Shown here: piece by piece, positions 1 to 6,743 of the stretch
Numbering within the stretch: the first letter of the stretch is position 1
Layout of the letters: the number at the start of each line of letters is the position of its first letter
DNA from: an uncultured Collinsella sp.
GTDB taxonomy: Bacteria; Actinomycetota; Coriobacteriia; Coriobacteriales; Coriobacteriaceae
Assembly (NCBI GenBank): GCA_900547125.1
Contig: URFU01000090.1
Span: 1-8,846 of the forward strand
DNA length: 8,846 nt
Direction of reading: 5' to 3'
Program-made: the position numbers and the translations under genes
Notes under the pieces: generated by a model
What the model saw: the letters and a program-made list of their open reading frames with translations, nothing else
Told to the model about the DNA's origin: nothing
Database searches by the model: none

Positions 1-141
1 CTGGTTAATTTGGAAGACGTGCACAATGTCGAGATCGGCTCCACGGGCCTTATGGAGCTCAGGCTCGATCGCGTAACCTCGACGGTGCCCGTGTCCCGCC
101 GTCGCGCTGCCGAGGTCAAATCGCACTTGGGGCTTGCGTAA
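1..141 (+). CDS. LytTR-domain response regulator, C-terminal fragment (5' end outside window)
   Basis: An open frame runs from base 1 to a TAA at 139-141 and gives the last 46 residues of a protein. It reads LVNLEDVHNVEI at the start and VPVSRRRAAEVKSHLGL near the end. The segment matches the end of a LytTR DNA-binding domain: a 'xVNL..V..VE' strand, then a strand ending in 'VPVSRRR', then a terminal helix. The complete LytTR regulator at 5312-6028 in this window has the same layout (IVNLACVTDVE, then VPVSRRRVVPLKKAL). LytTR proteins usually pair an N-terminal receiver domain with this DNA-binding domain and activate promoters for secreted, cell-surface or transport functions. Whether this one has a receiver and a partner kinase cannot be seen. 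No T-rich terminator hairpin follows, so transcription could continue toward the next gene. Confidence 0.85.
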   Translation: MVNLEDVHNVEIGSTGLMELRLDRVTSTVPVSRRRAAEVKSHLGLA

Positions 142-173
142 GGGTCGGTGTGCCATCGTTTGCCGTTACAGGT

Positions 174-200
174 TTGGCATGACTGTGCGGTGGGCATAAT
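174..200 (+). promoter_or_regulatory. Candidate sigma-70-type promoter of the phospholipase C-like gene
   Basis: TTGGCA at 174-179 (5 of 6 matches to TTGACA) and CATAAT at 195-200 (5 of 6 matches to TATAAT) are separated by 15 nt, which is a little short. Transcription would start near 207 and give a leader of about 26 nt before the ATG at 233. The box matches are good; the short spacer is the main doubt. Confidence 0.4.
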
Positions 201-232
201 GGATTGCATCGAATGAAATCGAAAGGATTATT

Positions 233-1177
233 ATGCCCGCGCTCATTACGCATCATCTGTTTGGCGAGGAAAGCATCGACCGTCTTCCGCAGGGCGTTAT
301 CACGTCCGACGAGGAGCGCATCGCCTTTATCCTGGGAAACCAAGGTCCCGACCCGTTTTTCTTCCACATGCTCACGCCACGCATCTCCGACTGCATGTCG
401 CTTGCTCAGGTCATGCACCGCTCGCGCATGTCGCGCCAGTTCTCGTGCCTGCGCGACGGCGTGTCGCGCCTGCAGCCGCGCGATGCCAATCTGGGTCGCG
501 CCTTTGCGCTGGGCCTGTTGTCGCACTATGTGCTCGACCGCAATGCCCACCCCTTTGTCTACGAGCAGCAGTTTGGCATTGTCGAGTCCGACCCCGAGCT
601 CGAGGCTTCGGGCAGCCAAGTTCACGCCGTGCTCGAAAGCGACCTGGACGTGCTGATGCTGCAGCTCAAACGTGACGGGGCCACGGTCGAGGATTATCCT
701 CCGGCGGGCGAGATCGTCACCACCGACCGCATCAATCGCGTTGCCGGCGTGCTGATAAGCTACGTCGCCGGGCGCGTGTACGGTATCGACATCCCGGCGG
801 GGGAGTACGCTGGCGCCGTCTCGGACATGCAGATGCTCTACCGCACTATCGAGCCGGCCGGTTCGGCCAAGACGCGCGCGATTGCCCTGCTCGAGGGCTT
901 GGTGCACGATTATTCGCTGCTCGACGGCCTTGCGCACCGCGTGACGACCGAGCTGCCCGAGCGTACCGGCAACCTGGGCCACTTGGCATGGAAGAGCCCC
1001 TTTACCGATGAAGTCTCGACCGAGAGCTTCCCCGAGGTCTTTGACCGCGCACTGCTCGATTACGAGCTCACCGTCGCCCGCTTTATCGAGACCGGCGATA
1101 TGGAAGCCGTGACCAACCACGTCAATTACAGCGGTCGCGTGCTCGGCGCCGACGAAGAGTTCGACCGCGAGGAGTAG
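233..1177 (+). CDS. Zinc-dependent phospholipase C-like protein
   Basis: This 314-residue protein resembles the zinc-dependent phospholipase C family (Pfam Zn_dep_PLC), whose members bind zinc through histidines and acidic residues and can hydrolyse phospholipid head groups. Visible candidate ligands are His7-His8 near the N-terminus, Asp40 in GNQGPDPFFFH with His45, His98 and Asp102 in GLLSHYVLD, His106, and an H131-x3-E135-x-D137 helix motif. There is no signal peptide or membrane segment, unlike secreted clostridial alpha-toxins. It therefore looks cytoplasmic, and its real substrate is unknown. The start at 233 has AAAGGA five bases upstream and keeps the two N-terminal histidines, which the family needs. 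It stands alone between a regulator tail and a transporter, with about 100 nt on either side. No clear terminator follows. The family call is fairly firm; lipase activity is inference. Confidence 0.8.
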   Translation: MPALITHHLFGEESIDRLPQGVITSDEERIAFILGNQGPDPFFFHMLTPRISDCMSLAQVMHRSRMSRQFSCLRDGVSRLQPRDANLGRAFALGLLSHYVLDRNAHPFVYEQQFGIVESDPELEASGSQVHAVLESDLDVLMLQLKRDGATVEDYPPAGEIVTTDRINRVAGVLISYVAGRVYGIDIPAGEYAGAVSDMQMLYRTIEPAGSAKTRAIALLEGLVHDYSLLDGLAHRVTTELPERTGNLGHLAWKSPFTDEVSTESFPEVFDRALLDYELTVARFIETGDMEAVTNHVNYSGRVLGADEEFDREE

Positions 1178-1278
1178 GGCTCGTGCGTGCCCCTTTGCCG
1201 AATCCTTACCGGCGCCTCTGGACAATTGGGGTACGATGAACTAACTGCATATCGGGCGAATACGAAGGGGCCCTGTCC

Positions 1279-2529
1279 ATGAAATACACCAAGCTCGAGC
1301 GTAACTGGGTTATGTACGATGTGGGCAACTCGGCCCTCGTACTGCTCAATACCTCGGTGGTGCCCATCTACTTTAACGCCATCAATACCGGTGCTTCCTC
1401 GGCAGACCTGGTGGTCGCTTGGGGCAACGCGCAGACGATTGCCTCGCTGGTCATTGCCATGCTCATGCCCATTCTGGGCGCGCTTGCCGATTACGCCGGC
1501 AACAAGATCAAGTTCTTCTTGGGCTTCTTCCTCACGGGTCTGGTTCTTTGCCTGGCGCAGGCTATCCCAATGTCCGCCATGGCATTTTTGACCGTGTACG
1601 TGCTGTGTACCATCGGCCTTAACTCTTCCATGACGTTCTACGACGCCATGCTGCCCGACATAACCACCGACGAGCGCATGGACGCCGTGTCCAGCTCGGG
1701 CTATGCCTGGGGCTACATCGGTTCCACCGTGCCGTTCATCATCTGTCTGGCGCTTATCATGGGTGGCCCCGCTCTTGGCGTCCCCACCATGCTGGCAACG
1801 CGTCTGTCGTTTGTCATCACCGGTGCCTGGTGGCTCATCTTTACCTTGCCACTCATTCGCACCTATAAGCAAAAGTACGGTCGCGAGCGCGGTCCCCAGG
1901 ACACCATCGGCCACATCGTGGGCGGCGTGTTCTCCGAGGTCGGACACACCATGCGCGAGATCGCCCACAACAAGACCGTGTTGGTCTACATGATCGCGTT
2001 CTTCTTCTACATCGACGGTGTGCACACGGTCATTTCCATGGCAACCAGCTACGGGTCGGCTCTGGGCATCGACTCGACCCAACTGGTGCTGGCTCTGCTC
2101 GTTACGCAGTTTGTGGCCTTCCCGTCCGCCATCATCTACGGCAAGCTCGCCGGTCGCGTGGGCACACTCAACATGATCTTGGTGGCCGTCGCCGCCTATA
2201 TGGGCATCGTGCTCTTTGCCGCGTTTTTCTTAAAGACCGCCTTTGAGTTTTGGGTGCTCGCTATTTTGGTCGGCTTGTTCCAGGGTGGCGTGCAGGCGCT
2301 CAGCCGCAGCTATTTTGGCCGCATCATCCCCAAGGAAAAGTCCAACGAGTACTACGGCTTCTTCGATATCTTTGGCCGTTACGCAAGCGTTATGGGCACC
2401 TTCCTGGTGTCGGTTGTCACCTCGCTGACCGGCAACCCGTCGCTGGGCGTCCTTTCTATTGGTGTTCTGCTGGTTGTTGGCTTTGTGCTGCTGGTCCGTC
2501 TGTCCCGCATGGCTCAGGCGGCGGCGTAA
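1279..2529 (+). CDS. UMF1-family MFS transporter
   Basis: This 416-residue, strongly hydrophobic protein has about 12 predicted membrane helices. It carries signatures of the UMF1 (Atg22-like) branch of the major facilitator superfamily: YDVGNSA at residues 13-19, the first-loop motif GALADYAGNKIK at 67-78, YDAMLPDI at 121-128, SGYAWGYIGS at 140-149, and the long FQGGVQALSRSYFGRIIP / EYYGFFDIFGRY segment at about 334-367. A central cytoplasmic loop lies around 195-230. Bacterial UMF1 proteins are inner-membrane carriers with poorly defined substrates, and the yeast relative Atg22 exports amino acids from the vacuole, so no substrate is assigned. The ATG at 1279 is preceded by AAGGGG with 8 nt spacing. 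A TACGAT box at 1232-1237 may be its -10, but no good -35 is visible. Length is typical for the family. Confidence 0.88.
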   Translation: MKYTKLERNWVMYDVGNSALVLLNTSVVPIYFNAINTGASSADLVVAWGNAQTIASLVIAMLMPILGALADYAGNKIKFFLGFFLTGLVLCLAQAIPMSAMAFLTVYVLCTIGLNSSMTFYDAMLPDITTDERMDAVSSSGYAWGYIGSTVPFIICLALIMGGPALGVPTMLATRLSFVITGAWWLIFTLPLIRTYKQKYGRERGPQDTIGHIVGGVFSEVGHTMREIAHNKTVLVYMIAFFFYIDGVHTVISMATSYGSALGIDSTQLVLALLVTQFVAFPSAIIYGKLAGRVGTLNMILVAVAAYMGIVLFAAFFLKTAFEFWVLAILVGLFQGGVQALSRSYFGRIIPKEKSNEYYGFFDIFGRYASVMGTFLVSVVTSLTGNPSLGVLSIGVLLVVGFVLLVRLSRMAQAAA

Positions 2530-2631
2530 GGCAACCGGGCTCAGTACAGCAATTGTGCCTATCTGCAGTACTCTTTTGGAAGTAGCCGCATAAATCATTC
2601 TGACTTCCGAACAATGTTTAGCCCAAGTGGG

Positions 2632-2637
2632 TATGAT
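2632..2637 (+). promoter_or_regulatory. Candidate -10 box upstream of the glycosyltransferase-kinase-regulator operon
   Basis: TATGAT at 2632-2637 matches the -10 consensus at 5 of 6 positions. No convincing -35 lies 16-18 nt upstream; the region there reads GAACAA inside a small AACAATGTT palindrome at 2610-2618, and an 8-pair inverted repeat (2576-2583 with 2603-2610) lies just before it. This would suit an activator-dependent promoter. Transcription would begin near 2644, upstream of the terminator hairpin at 2653-2690. Confidence 0.35.
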
Positions 2638-2652
2638 GGAACCAGCTAGGTC

Positions 2653-2690
2653 GCGGGGCGTCGCCTGTGTTTGGCGGCGCCCCGTTTTTG
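2653..2690 (+). terminator. Intrinsic terminator in front of the glycosyltransferase gene
   Basis: CGGGGCGTCGCC pairs with GGCGGCGCCCCG over 12 positions, with one T-G wobble and a 7-nt loop, and is followed at once by TTTTT. The hairpin lies about 125 nt after the transporter stop codon and only about 7 nt before the AGGAGG of the next gene. It may end the transporter transcript, act as a leader attenuator for the operon downstream, or do both. Confidence 0.85.
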
Positions 2691-2711
2691 TGTTGCAAGG
2701 AGGGTAAAGGT

Positions 2712-3899
2712 ATGAACGCCACGGTTGTGATCCCAACATATTGGGCGGGCGATGATACCCAAGCAAACGCTCCCGGCACCTACGATCACTCGACGTCGCT
2801 CAATGCCGCCAACCCGGAACTCGATCGCTGCCTGACTTCGCTCGAACAGGTGCGCGACATTCCGCGCATCATTCTCTTGGTGGTCTGTCCGGTTTCTGCC
2901 ACGGCCGACGTATCCCATCGCGTGCACGAAATCGTTAATGCTCATCCCACACTTAAGGTCACCATCGTTACCAATACTCAGGCTTCGCGTGTTGCCGACC
3001 GCGTGGCGCAGATTGCGCCCAAAGGCTCGGGCGAGTGCGTGAGCCTGCGCGGCTACGGCGCCATCCGCAACATGGGTCTTGCCTGTGCGGCGGTGCTGGG
3101 GCACGACGCGGTTGTGTTTTTGGATGACGACGAGACCGTCATCGATGCCGACTTTATGAAGCGTGCGACCTATGCACTGGGCCAACAGACGCGTCAGGGC
3201 CTGCCGATTTTAGTCAAGAGCGGATACTTTTACGATCGCGACGGGTCGCCGCTGGCTCCCACGGACAAAGTGGGCATTTGCCATCGCTGGTGGACCAAGC
3301 GTATCGAGTTCAATCGCTGGATGAAAAAGGCGCTCTCGGGCACCCGCATCTCGCGCTCCAATTACGTGTGCGGCGGCCTGATGGCCCTGCACGCCCGCGC
3401 CTTTACGCGCGTGGCCTTCGACCCGTTTATCACCCGCGGCGAGGATCTGGACTACCTGTTTAACATGCGTATGTTCGGCTATGACGTGTGGTTCGATAAC
3501 GAGTGGACCGTGCGCCACCTGCCGCCCGAGTCCGAGAAGCGCTCGCCGCGCTTTATGCAGGACGTGTACCGTTGGTACTACGAGCGGGCCAAGCTGACGT
3601 TCGCTGCGCACCAAAAGGAGCTCATTCCGGTTACGGCCGCATCACTCATGCCCTATCCGGGTCCGTGGATCTCGCGCGAGCTCGACGATCGCGTGCGCAA
3701 GACCGCCATGGTTCGCAGCATGTTTACCCGCGAGCACGATGGGTATCTGCGCATCTGGCGTCATGGTATTGACGAGGCCAAGACCTATGCCCGCCAAAAC
3801 GCCGCAAGCTACCTGCGTTTTCAGAGTTTCTGGCCCAAGATCATGGACGAACTTTGGCGCGACGCACAACTGATTAGCATCCTGGAGGGGGCTGAATGA
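2712..3899 (+). CDS. Glycosyltransferase, GT-A fold, family 2-like
   Basis: This 395-residue soluble protein starts with the GT-A nucleotide-binding strand TVVIPTYW (residues 4-11). An RGYGAIRN segment (113-120) precedes the acidic metal/nucleotide-sugar motif VFLDDDE (135-141). Then come SNYVCGGLMALHARAF (216-231), the probable acceptor/catalytic motif TRGEDLDYLFNMR (241-253), and RHLPPE (268-273), where His269 could be a third metal ligand as in some retaining family 2-type enzymes. There are no membrane segments, so it probably acts in the cytoplasm on a sugar-nucleotide donor; donor and acceptor are unknown. I chose the ATG at 2712 because AGGAGG (2698-2703) lies 8 nt upstream; a longer in-frame reading from 2667 would run through the terminator hairpin. 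Its stop overlaps the kinase start by 4 nt (ATGA), implying translational coupling. Confidence 0.8.
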   Translation: MNATVVIPTYWAGDDTQANAPGTYDHSTSLNAANPELDRCLTSLEQVRDIPRIILLVVCPVSATADVSHRVHEIVNAHPTLKVTIVTNTQASRVADRVAQIAPKGSGECVSLRGYGAIRNMGLACAAVLGHDAVVFLDDDETVIDADFMKRATYALGQQTRQGLPILVKSGYFYDRDGSPLAPTDKVGICHRWWTKRIEFNRWMKKALSGTRISRSNYVCGGLMALHARAFTRVAFDPFITRGEDLDYLFNMRMFGYDVWFDNEWTVRHLPPESEKRSPRFMQDVYRWYYERAKLTFAAHQKELIPVTAASLMPYPGPWISRELDDRVRKTAMVRSMFTREHDGYLRIWRHGIDEAKTYARQNAASYLRFQSFWPKIMDELWRDAQLISILEGAE

Positions 3900-5239
3900 T
3901 CGACCGCCGCGCCCAGCGCGATAATTCAATTTCAATCTTTCGCATCATCGCCGTTGTCTGCGCCGTTTGCGTGTTGGTGTACTTTATCTTTGCCCTGGCG
4001 ACTGGCATTGAGCCGATTGCCACGGTGATCGCCTGTGCGCTGCTGTGCATCTTCCTGTGCATCTTTATCTTTTTGACGCTCAATCCCGATTCGGTGCGCT
4101 CCCAGTACACCGAGGAGACGCTTTCGGTTGCCTCGGCCATGCTCGAGGACATTAAGGGCGGCCTGACGCAGGAATCGGCGCTTTTGGTGTGCCGGCGTAT
4201 CCTGCCCGAGACACGTGCCATGACCGTTGCCATCACCGATGAGAGCAACGTGCTGGCCTGCGCGGGCGAGTTCGAGGAAAAGCTGCTGCCCGATTCGCCC
4301 ATCCATACGCTTGCCACGCGCTACGTCATTGAGCACGGCATCGTGCAGTCGTTCAACCGCGTGGTGGACGTGGTGGGTTCGGATGGCTCGCACAACCATG
4401 TTCCCGCCGGTATCATCGCGCCCATCAAGGTGGGCGACCGCACCGTCGGCACGCTCAAGTTCTACTACAAGACCCCGCGTGCCGTCGACCGTACCCAGTA
4501 TGCGCTCGCCTCGGGTTTTGCCGAGATCCTGTCCACGCAGCTCGCCATCCACGAGCTCGAGGTGCAAAAGGAACTGACAGCCCGTGCCGAGGTGCGTGCC
4601 CTGCAGGCGCAGATCAACCCGCACTTTCTGTTCAACACGCTCAACACTATCGCGTCGTTTACGCGTACCGACCCGCTGCGTGCCCGCGAGCTGCTGCGTG
4701 AGTTTTCCTCGTTTTATCGCGCCACGCTCGACAACTCGGGGTCGCTTATCCCGGTCTCGCGCGAGGTTGCCCAGACCAAGCGCTACCTGACGTTTGAGAA
4801 GGCGCGCTTTGGCGAGGACCGCGTACTGGCGACCTTCGATGTCTCCGAGGATGTCGAGGACACGTTGGTCCCGGCCTTTGTAATCCAGCCCATTGTCGAG
4901 AACGCCGTGCGGCATGGCATGGGCGATGGCGATGCCCTGCAGATCGATGTGACCGTCCATCAAGACGGCGACGACGCAATCCTGATTGCCGTGGCCGACA
5001 ACGGCGTGGGCATGGACGAGGGCACCGCCGCCAGGCTGGTTGATGAGCGCTCCGCCCGCCCCGATGCCAGTTCCCCGCAAGGCGGCGGCGCCGGCGTGGC
5101 CATGCACAATATTTCTGAGCGCATCCATCGCTTTTATGGACCGCACTCTTATACGCGCGTCGAATCGGCGCCGGGCAAGGGCACCAAAGTGCTCCTGCAT
5201 CTTGATTTGTCAGAGAGCATCTTTGACATTCAAGAGTAA
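3896..5239 (+). CDS. LytS/BtsS-like sensor histidine kinase
   Basis: This 447-residue membrane kinase has two N-terminal membrane helices (about residues 13-34 and 40-61), then a GAF-like sensory region (about 75-215), then a His_kinase domain of the LytS/YehU class. The phosphoacceptor is His243 in QINPHFLFNTLNTI. The ATP-binding part follows, with the N box QPIVENAVRHG (331-341, Asn336), the G1 motif VADNGVGMD (366-374), a glycine-rich GGGAGVAMHNISERI (396-410) and PGKGTKVLLHL (426-436). LytS proteins usually carry a five- or six-helix 5TM-LYT sensor; here only two helices remain, so the GAF-like part probably supplies sensing. The start at 3896 has GGAGGGG five bases upstream and overlaps the glycosyltransferase stop. 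The cognate regulator is almost surely the LytTR protein 72 nt downstream. The signal is unknown. Confidence 0.9.
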   Translation: MIDRRAQRDNSISIFRIIAVVCAVCVLVYFIFALATGIEPIATVIACALLCIFLCIFIFLTLNPDSVRSQYTEETLSVASAMLEDIKGGLTQESALLVCRRILPETRAMTVAITDESNVLACAGEFEEKLLPDSPIHTLATRYVIEHGIVQSFNRVVDVVGSDGSHNHVPAGIIAPIKVGDRTVGTLKFYYKTPRAVDRTQYALASGFAEILSTQLAIHELEVQKELTARAEVRALQAQINPHFLFNTLNTIASFTRTDPLRARELLREFSSFYRATLDNSGSLIPVSREVAQTKRYLTFEKARFGEDRVLATFDVSEDVEDTLVPAFVIQPIVENAVRHGMGDGDALQIDVTVHQDGDDAILIAVADNGVGMDEGTAARLVDERSARPDASSPQGGGAGVAMHNISERIHRFYGPHSYTRVESAPGKGTKVLLHLDLSESIFDIQE

Positions 5240-5251
5240 AATAAAAGGCTA

Positions 5252-5280
5252 TGGGCTCAACGCCGAGCGGCGGATGCCCA
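5252..5280 (+). other. Hairpin between the kinase and response regulator genes
   Basis: TGGGC (5252-5256) pairs with GCCCA (5276-5280), and inside it CGCC (5261-5264) pairs with GGCG (5269-5272) around a GAGC loop. No T-run follows, so it is not an ordinary terminator. It could adjust mRNA stability or the ratio of regulator to kinase. Chance formation in GC-rich DNA is possible. Confidence 0.4.
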
Positions 5281-5311
5281 GCGTAGTTTGTTGACGAAAG
5301 GTTTAATCCCT

Positions 5312-6028
5312 ATGCTGCGTGCGATGATTGTGGATGATGAGGCCCCGGCCCGTTCGGAACTTCGCTTCTTGCTCGAGCAGACGGGCAAGATCGGCACGAT
5401 CACTGAGGCGTCGAGCGTCCGCTCTGCCATTGAGATGTTGATGGAGAGCCGCGTCGATGTCGTATTTCTCGATATCTCGATGCCCGGCGCTTCTGGTCTG
5501 CAGCTTGCCGAGGCACTGCATAAGCTTAAGAATCCGCCGGCGATTGTGTTTGTGACCGCGTATAGCGATCATGCCGTCGAGGCGTTCGACGTAGATGCCG
5601 TCGATTACCTCATGAAGCCGGTCGAGGAGGCACGCCTGGATCGCGCGATCGAGAAGGTCATGCAGCACACCAAGCCCGTCACGGACAGCAAAGCCACCAT
5701 CGAGCGCATTCCGGTGGAAAAGGGCGGCCGTAAGGTTCTCATCCCCGTGGATGACATTCGCTTCATCATGGCCAAGGACGATTACTCCTGTATCTATACC
5801 GTCGATGATCGTTTTCTATCGACGACTTCGCTGGCGCAGTTCGAGGCCAAGCTTTGCGACTTTGGCTTCTTTCGCGTTCATCGCCGCTATATCGTCAACT
5901 TGGCATGCGTCACGGATGTCGAGACGGTGCCCTCGGGCGCTATCCAACTGGGCATTACGGGCGTCGACGAACGCGTGCCGGTCTCGCGCCGCCGCGTTGT
6001 GCCGCTCAAGAAGGCCTTGAGCCTCTAG
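5312..6028 (+). CDS. LytTR-family response regulator
   Basis: This 238-residue regulator has an N-terminal receiver domain (about 3-118). The acidic pair is Asp8-Asp9 (IVDDE), the phosphoacceptor is Asp54 in FLDISMPG, and the switch residues are Thr82 (VTAYS) and Lys102 (LMKP). A LytTR DNA-binding domain follows (about 130-235), with the family signature FFRVHRRYIVN (186-196) and VPVSRRR (222-228). It should be phosphorylated by the upstream kinase and activate target promoters through paired direct repeats. I chose the ATG at 5312, preceded by AAAGG at 10 nt, because the receiver strand begins two residues later; an in-frame TTG at 5288 would only add eight unrelated residues. An ATG at 5321 is a weaker alternative. 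Domain order and length resemble BtsR/LytR-type regulators. A terminator follows at once, closing the operon. Confidence 0.92.
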   Translation: MLRAMIVDDEAPARSELRFLLEQTGKIGTITEASSVRSAIEMLMESRVDVVFLDISMPGASGLQLAEALHKLKNPPAIVFVTAYSDHAVEAFDVDAVDYLMKPVEEARLDRAIEKVMQHTKPVTDSKATIERIPVEKGGRKVLIPVDDIRFIMAKDDYSCIYTVDDRFLSTTSLAQFEAKLCDFGFFRVHRRYIVNLACVTDVETVPSGAIQLGITGVDERVPVSRRRVVPLKKALSL

Positions 6029-6035
6029 TACACTG

Positions 6036-6083
6036 GCCCCGCAACCCTGTAGACCAATTGTCTGCGGAGCCGTGGGGCTTTTT
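6036..6083 (+). terminator. Terminator after the response regulator, with a two-tier hairpin
   Basis: GCCCCGC (6036-6042) pairs with GTGGGGC (6072-6078), followed by TTTTT (6079-6083). The long loop folds again: GTAGAC (6049-6054) pairs with GTCTGC (6059-6064), allowing one wobble, around CAATT. It begins 8 nt after the regulator stop and ends 37 nt before the next gene's start, so it probably separates the two transcripts. Confidence 0.7.
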
Positions 6084-6119
6084 GTATATACGTCGAATCG
6101 GTTTTGCAGAAGGGATCCC

Positions 6120-6587
6120 ATGAACAGTGCAAGCGCCAAGCGCATCGACATCATCTCGGACACCCACGGCTATCTTTCGCCTGCGCTCTTGGACGAGCTT
6201 AAGGGTGCGGATCTGATTATCCACGCCGGTGACCTTACGTCGGAGATGGACTACGAGCACCTGCGCACCATCGCCCCCGTGCGAGCGGTGCTGGGTAATA
6301 ACGACTACTACCGCGACTACGGCCCCGATGTGGACCGCTTGGCGCTCTTTACCTACGAAGGCCTCAAGTTCGCCGTAGCCCACTACCGTGAAGACCTCCC
6401 GGTGGGATCCGTGGACGTAGCTATCAACGGTCACACCCACGTAACCAAAGAAGCCCAAGTGGGTCGCTGCCTGGTCCTCAACCCAGGCAGTGCCAGCTAT
6501 CCAAGAGGCGCCCGAGGCCCCACCATGGCCAGAATGCTTGTCAAGGACGGCAAGATTCTGAGCATCAAATTTATTGACCTAGAGTAG
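6120..6587 (+). CDS. YfcE/MJ0936-type metallophosphoesterase
   Basis: This 155-residue protein is a compact calcineurin-like metallophosphoesterase of the YfcE/MJ0936 group, cytoplasmic enzymes that hydrolyse phosphodiesters with two bound metals. Visible metal-site motifs, in order, are D14-x-H16 (ISDTHG), GD at 37-38 (HAGDL), GNND at 59-62 (VLGNND), His88 (AHYRE, where relatives often read a Gly-His pair), and GHTH at 104-107, followed by the family NPGS at 121-124. The ATG at 6120 has AAGGGA (6110-6115) close upstream; an in-frame start at 6072 would begin inside the preceding terminator and is rejected. Length is typical and no signal peptide is present. It is flanked by terminators, so it looks monocistronic; its promoter is not obvious, though TATATA-like bases occur at 6085-6090. 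Its natural substrate is unknown. Confidence 0.88.
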   Translation: MNSASAKRIDIISDTHGYLSPALLDELKGADLIIHAGDLTSEMDYEHLRTIAPVRAVLGNNDYYRDYGPDVDRLALFTYEGLKFAVAHYREDLPVGSVDVAINGHTHVTKEAQVGRCLVLNPGSASYPRGARGPTMARMLVKDGKILSIKFIDLE

Positions 6588-6594
6588 GTGCAAC

Positions 6595-6629
6595 AAAAAC
6601 GGGGGATGCAGATCGCATCTCCCGTTTTT
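6595..6629. terminator. Strong terminator after the metallophosphoesterase, symmetrical
   Basis: AAAAACGGGGGATGC (6595-6609) pairs with GCATCTCCCGTTTTT (6615-6629) over 15 positions with a single G-T wobble and a 5-nt loop. The downstream arm ends in a T-run and the upstream arm starts with an A-run, so it could work in both directions. It lies 8 nt after the stop codon. Confidence 0.92.
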
Positions 6630-6670
6630 CTTTGAGCCAAAGGCCGAAGTTCAACAACAATCTTAGACAA

Positions 6671-6715
6671 CCCCGCCGAGGAGAACGGGGACCTCGAGCC
6701 GCGGAAGCGGCGAGG
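6671..6715 (+). other. Two adjacent small hairpins, one with a GGAA (GNRA-type) loop
   Basis: CCCCG (6671-6675) pairs with CGGGG (6686-6690) around a 10-nt loop. One base later CCTCG (6692-6696) pairs with CGAGG (6711-6715); inside it, after an AG bulge, CCGC (6699-6702) pairs with GCGG (6707-6710) closed by GGAA. The second hairpin has the shape of a folded RNA. Together with the inverted repeat that follows, this may be part of one structured RNA or repeat element. No known RNA family is recognised. Confidence 0.4.
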
Positions 6716-6743
6716 AACAAAGTCTTTGAAGCAAGTGACGGCA

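Noticed and set aside
1126..2082. Long minus-strand open frame (318 codons) opposite the phospholipase and transporter genes
   Set aside because: The opposite strand encodes a clear UMF1 transporter; the minus-strand product is rich in His, Gly and Arg with no recognisable motif, typical of a GC-rich shadow frame.
3932..5200. Minus-strand open frame of 422 codons opposite the sensor kinase
   Set aside because: The + strand has all kinase motifs. The minus-strand product is low-complexity His/Arg/Gly-rich sequence without domains.
5223..5228. Perfect TTGACA near the end of the kinase gene as a -35 for the response regulator
   Set aside because: No acceptable -10 lies 16-19 nt downstream; the TAAAAT at 5237-5242 is only 8 nt away.
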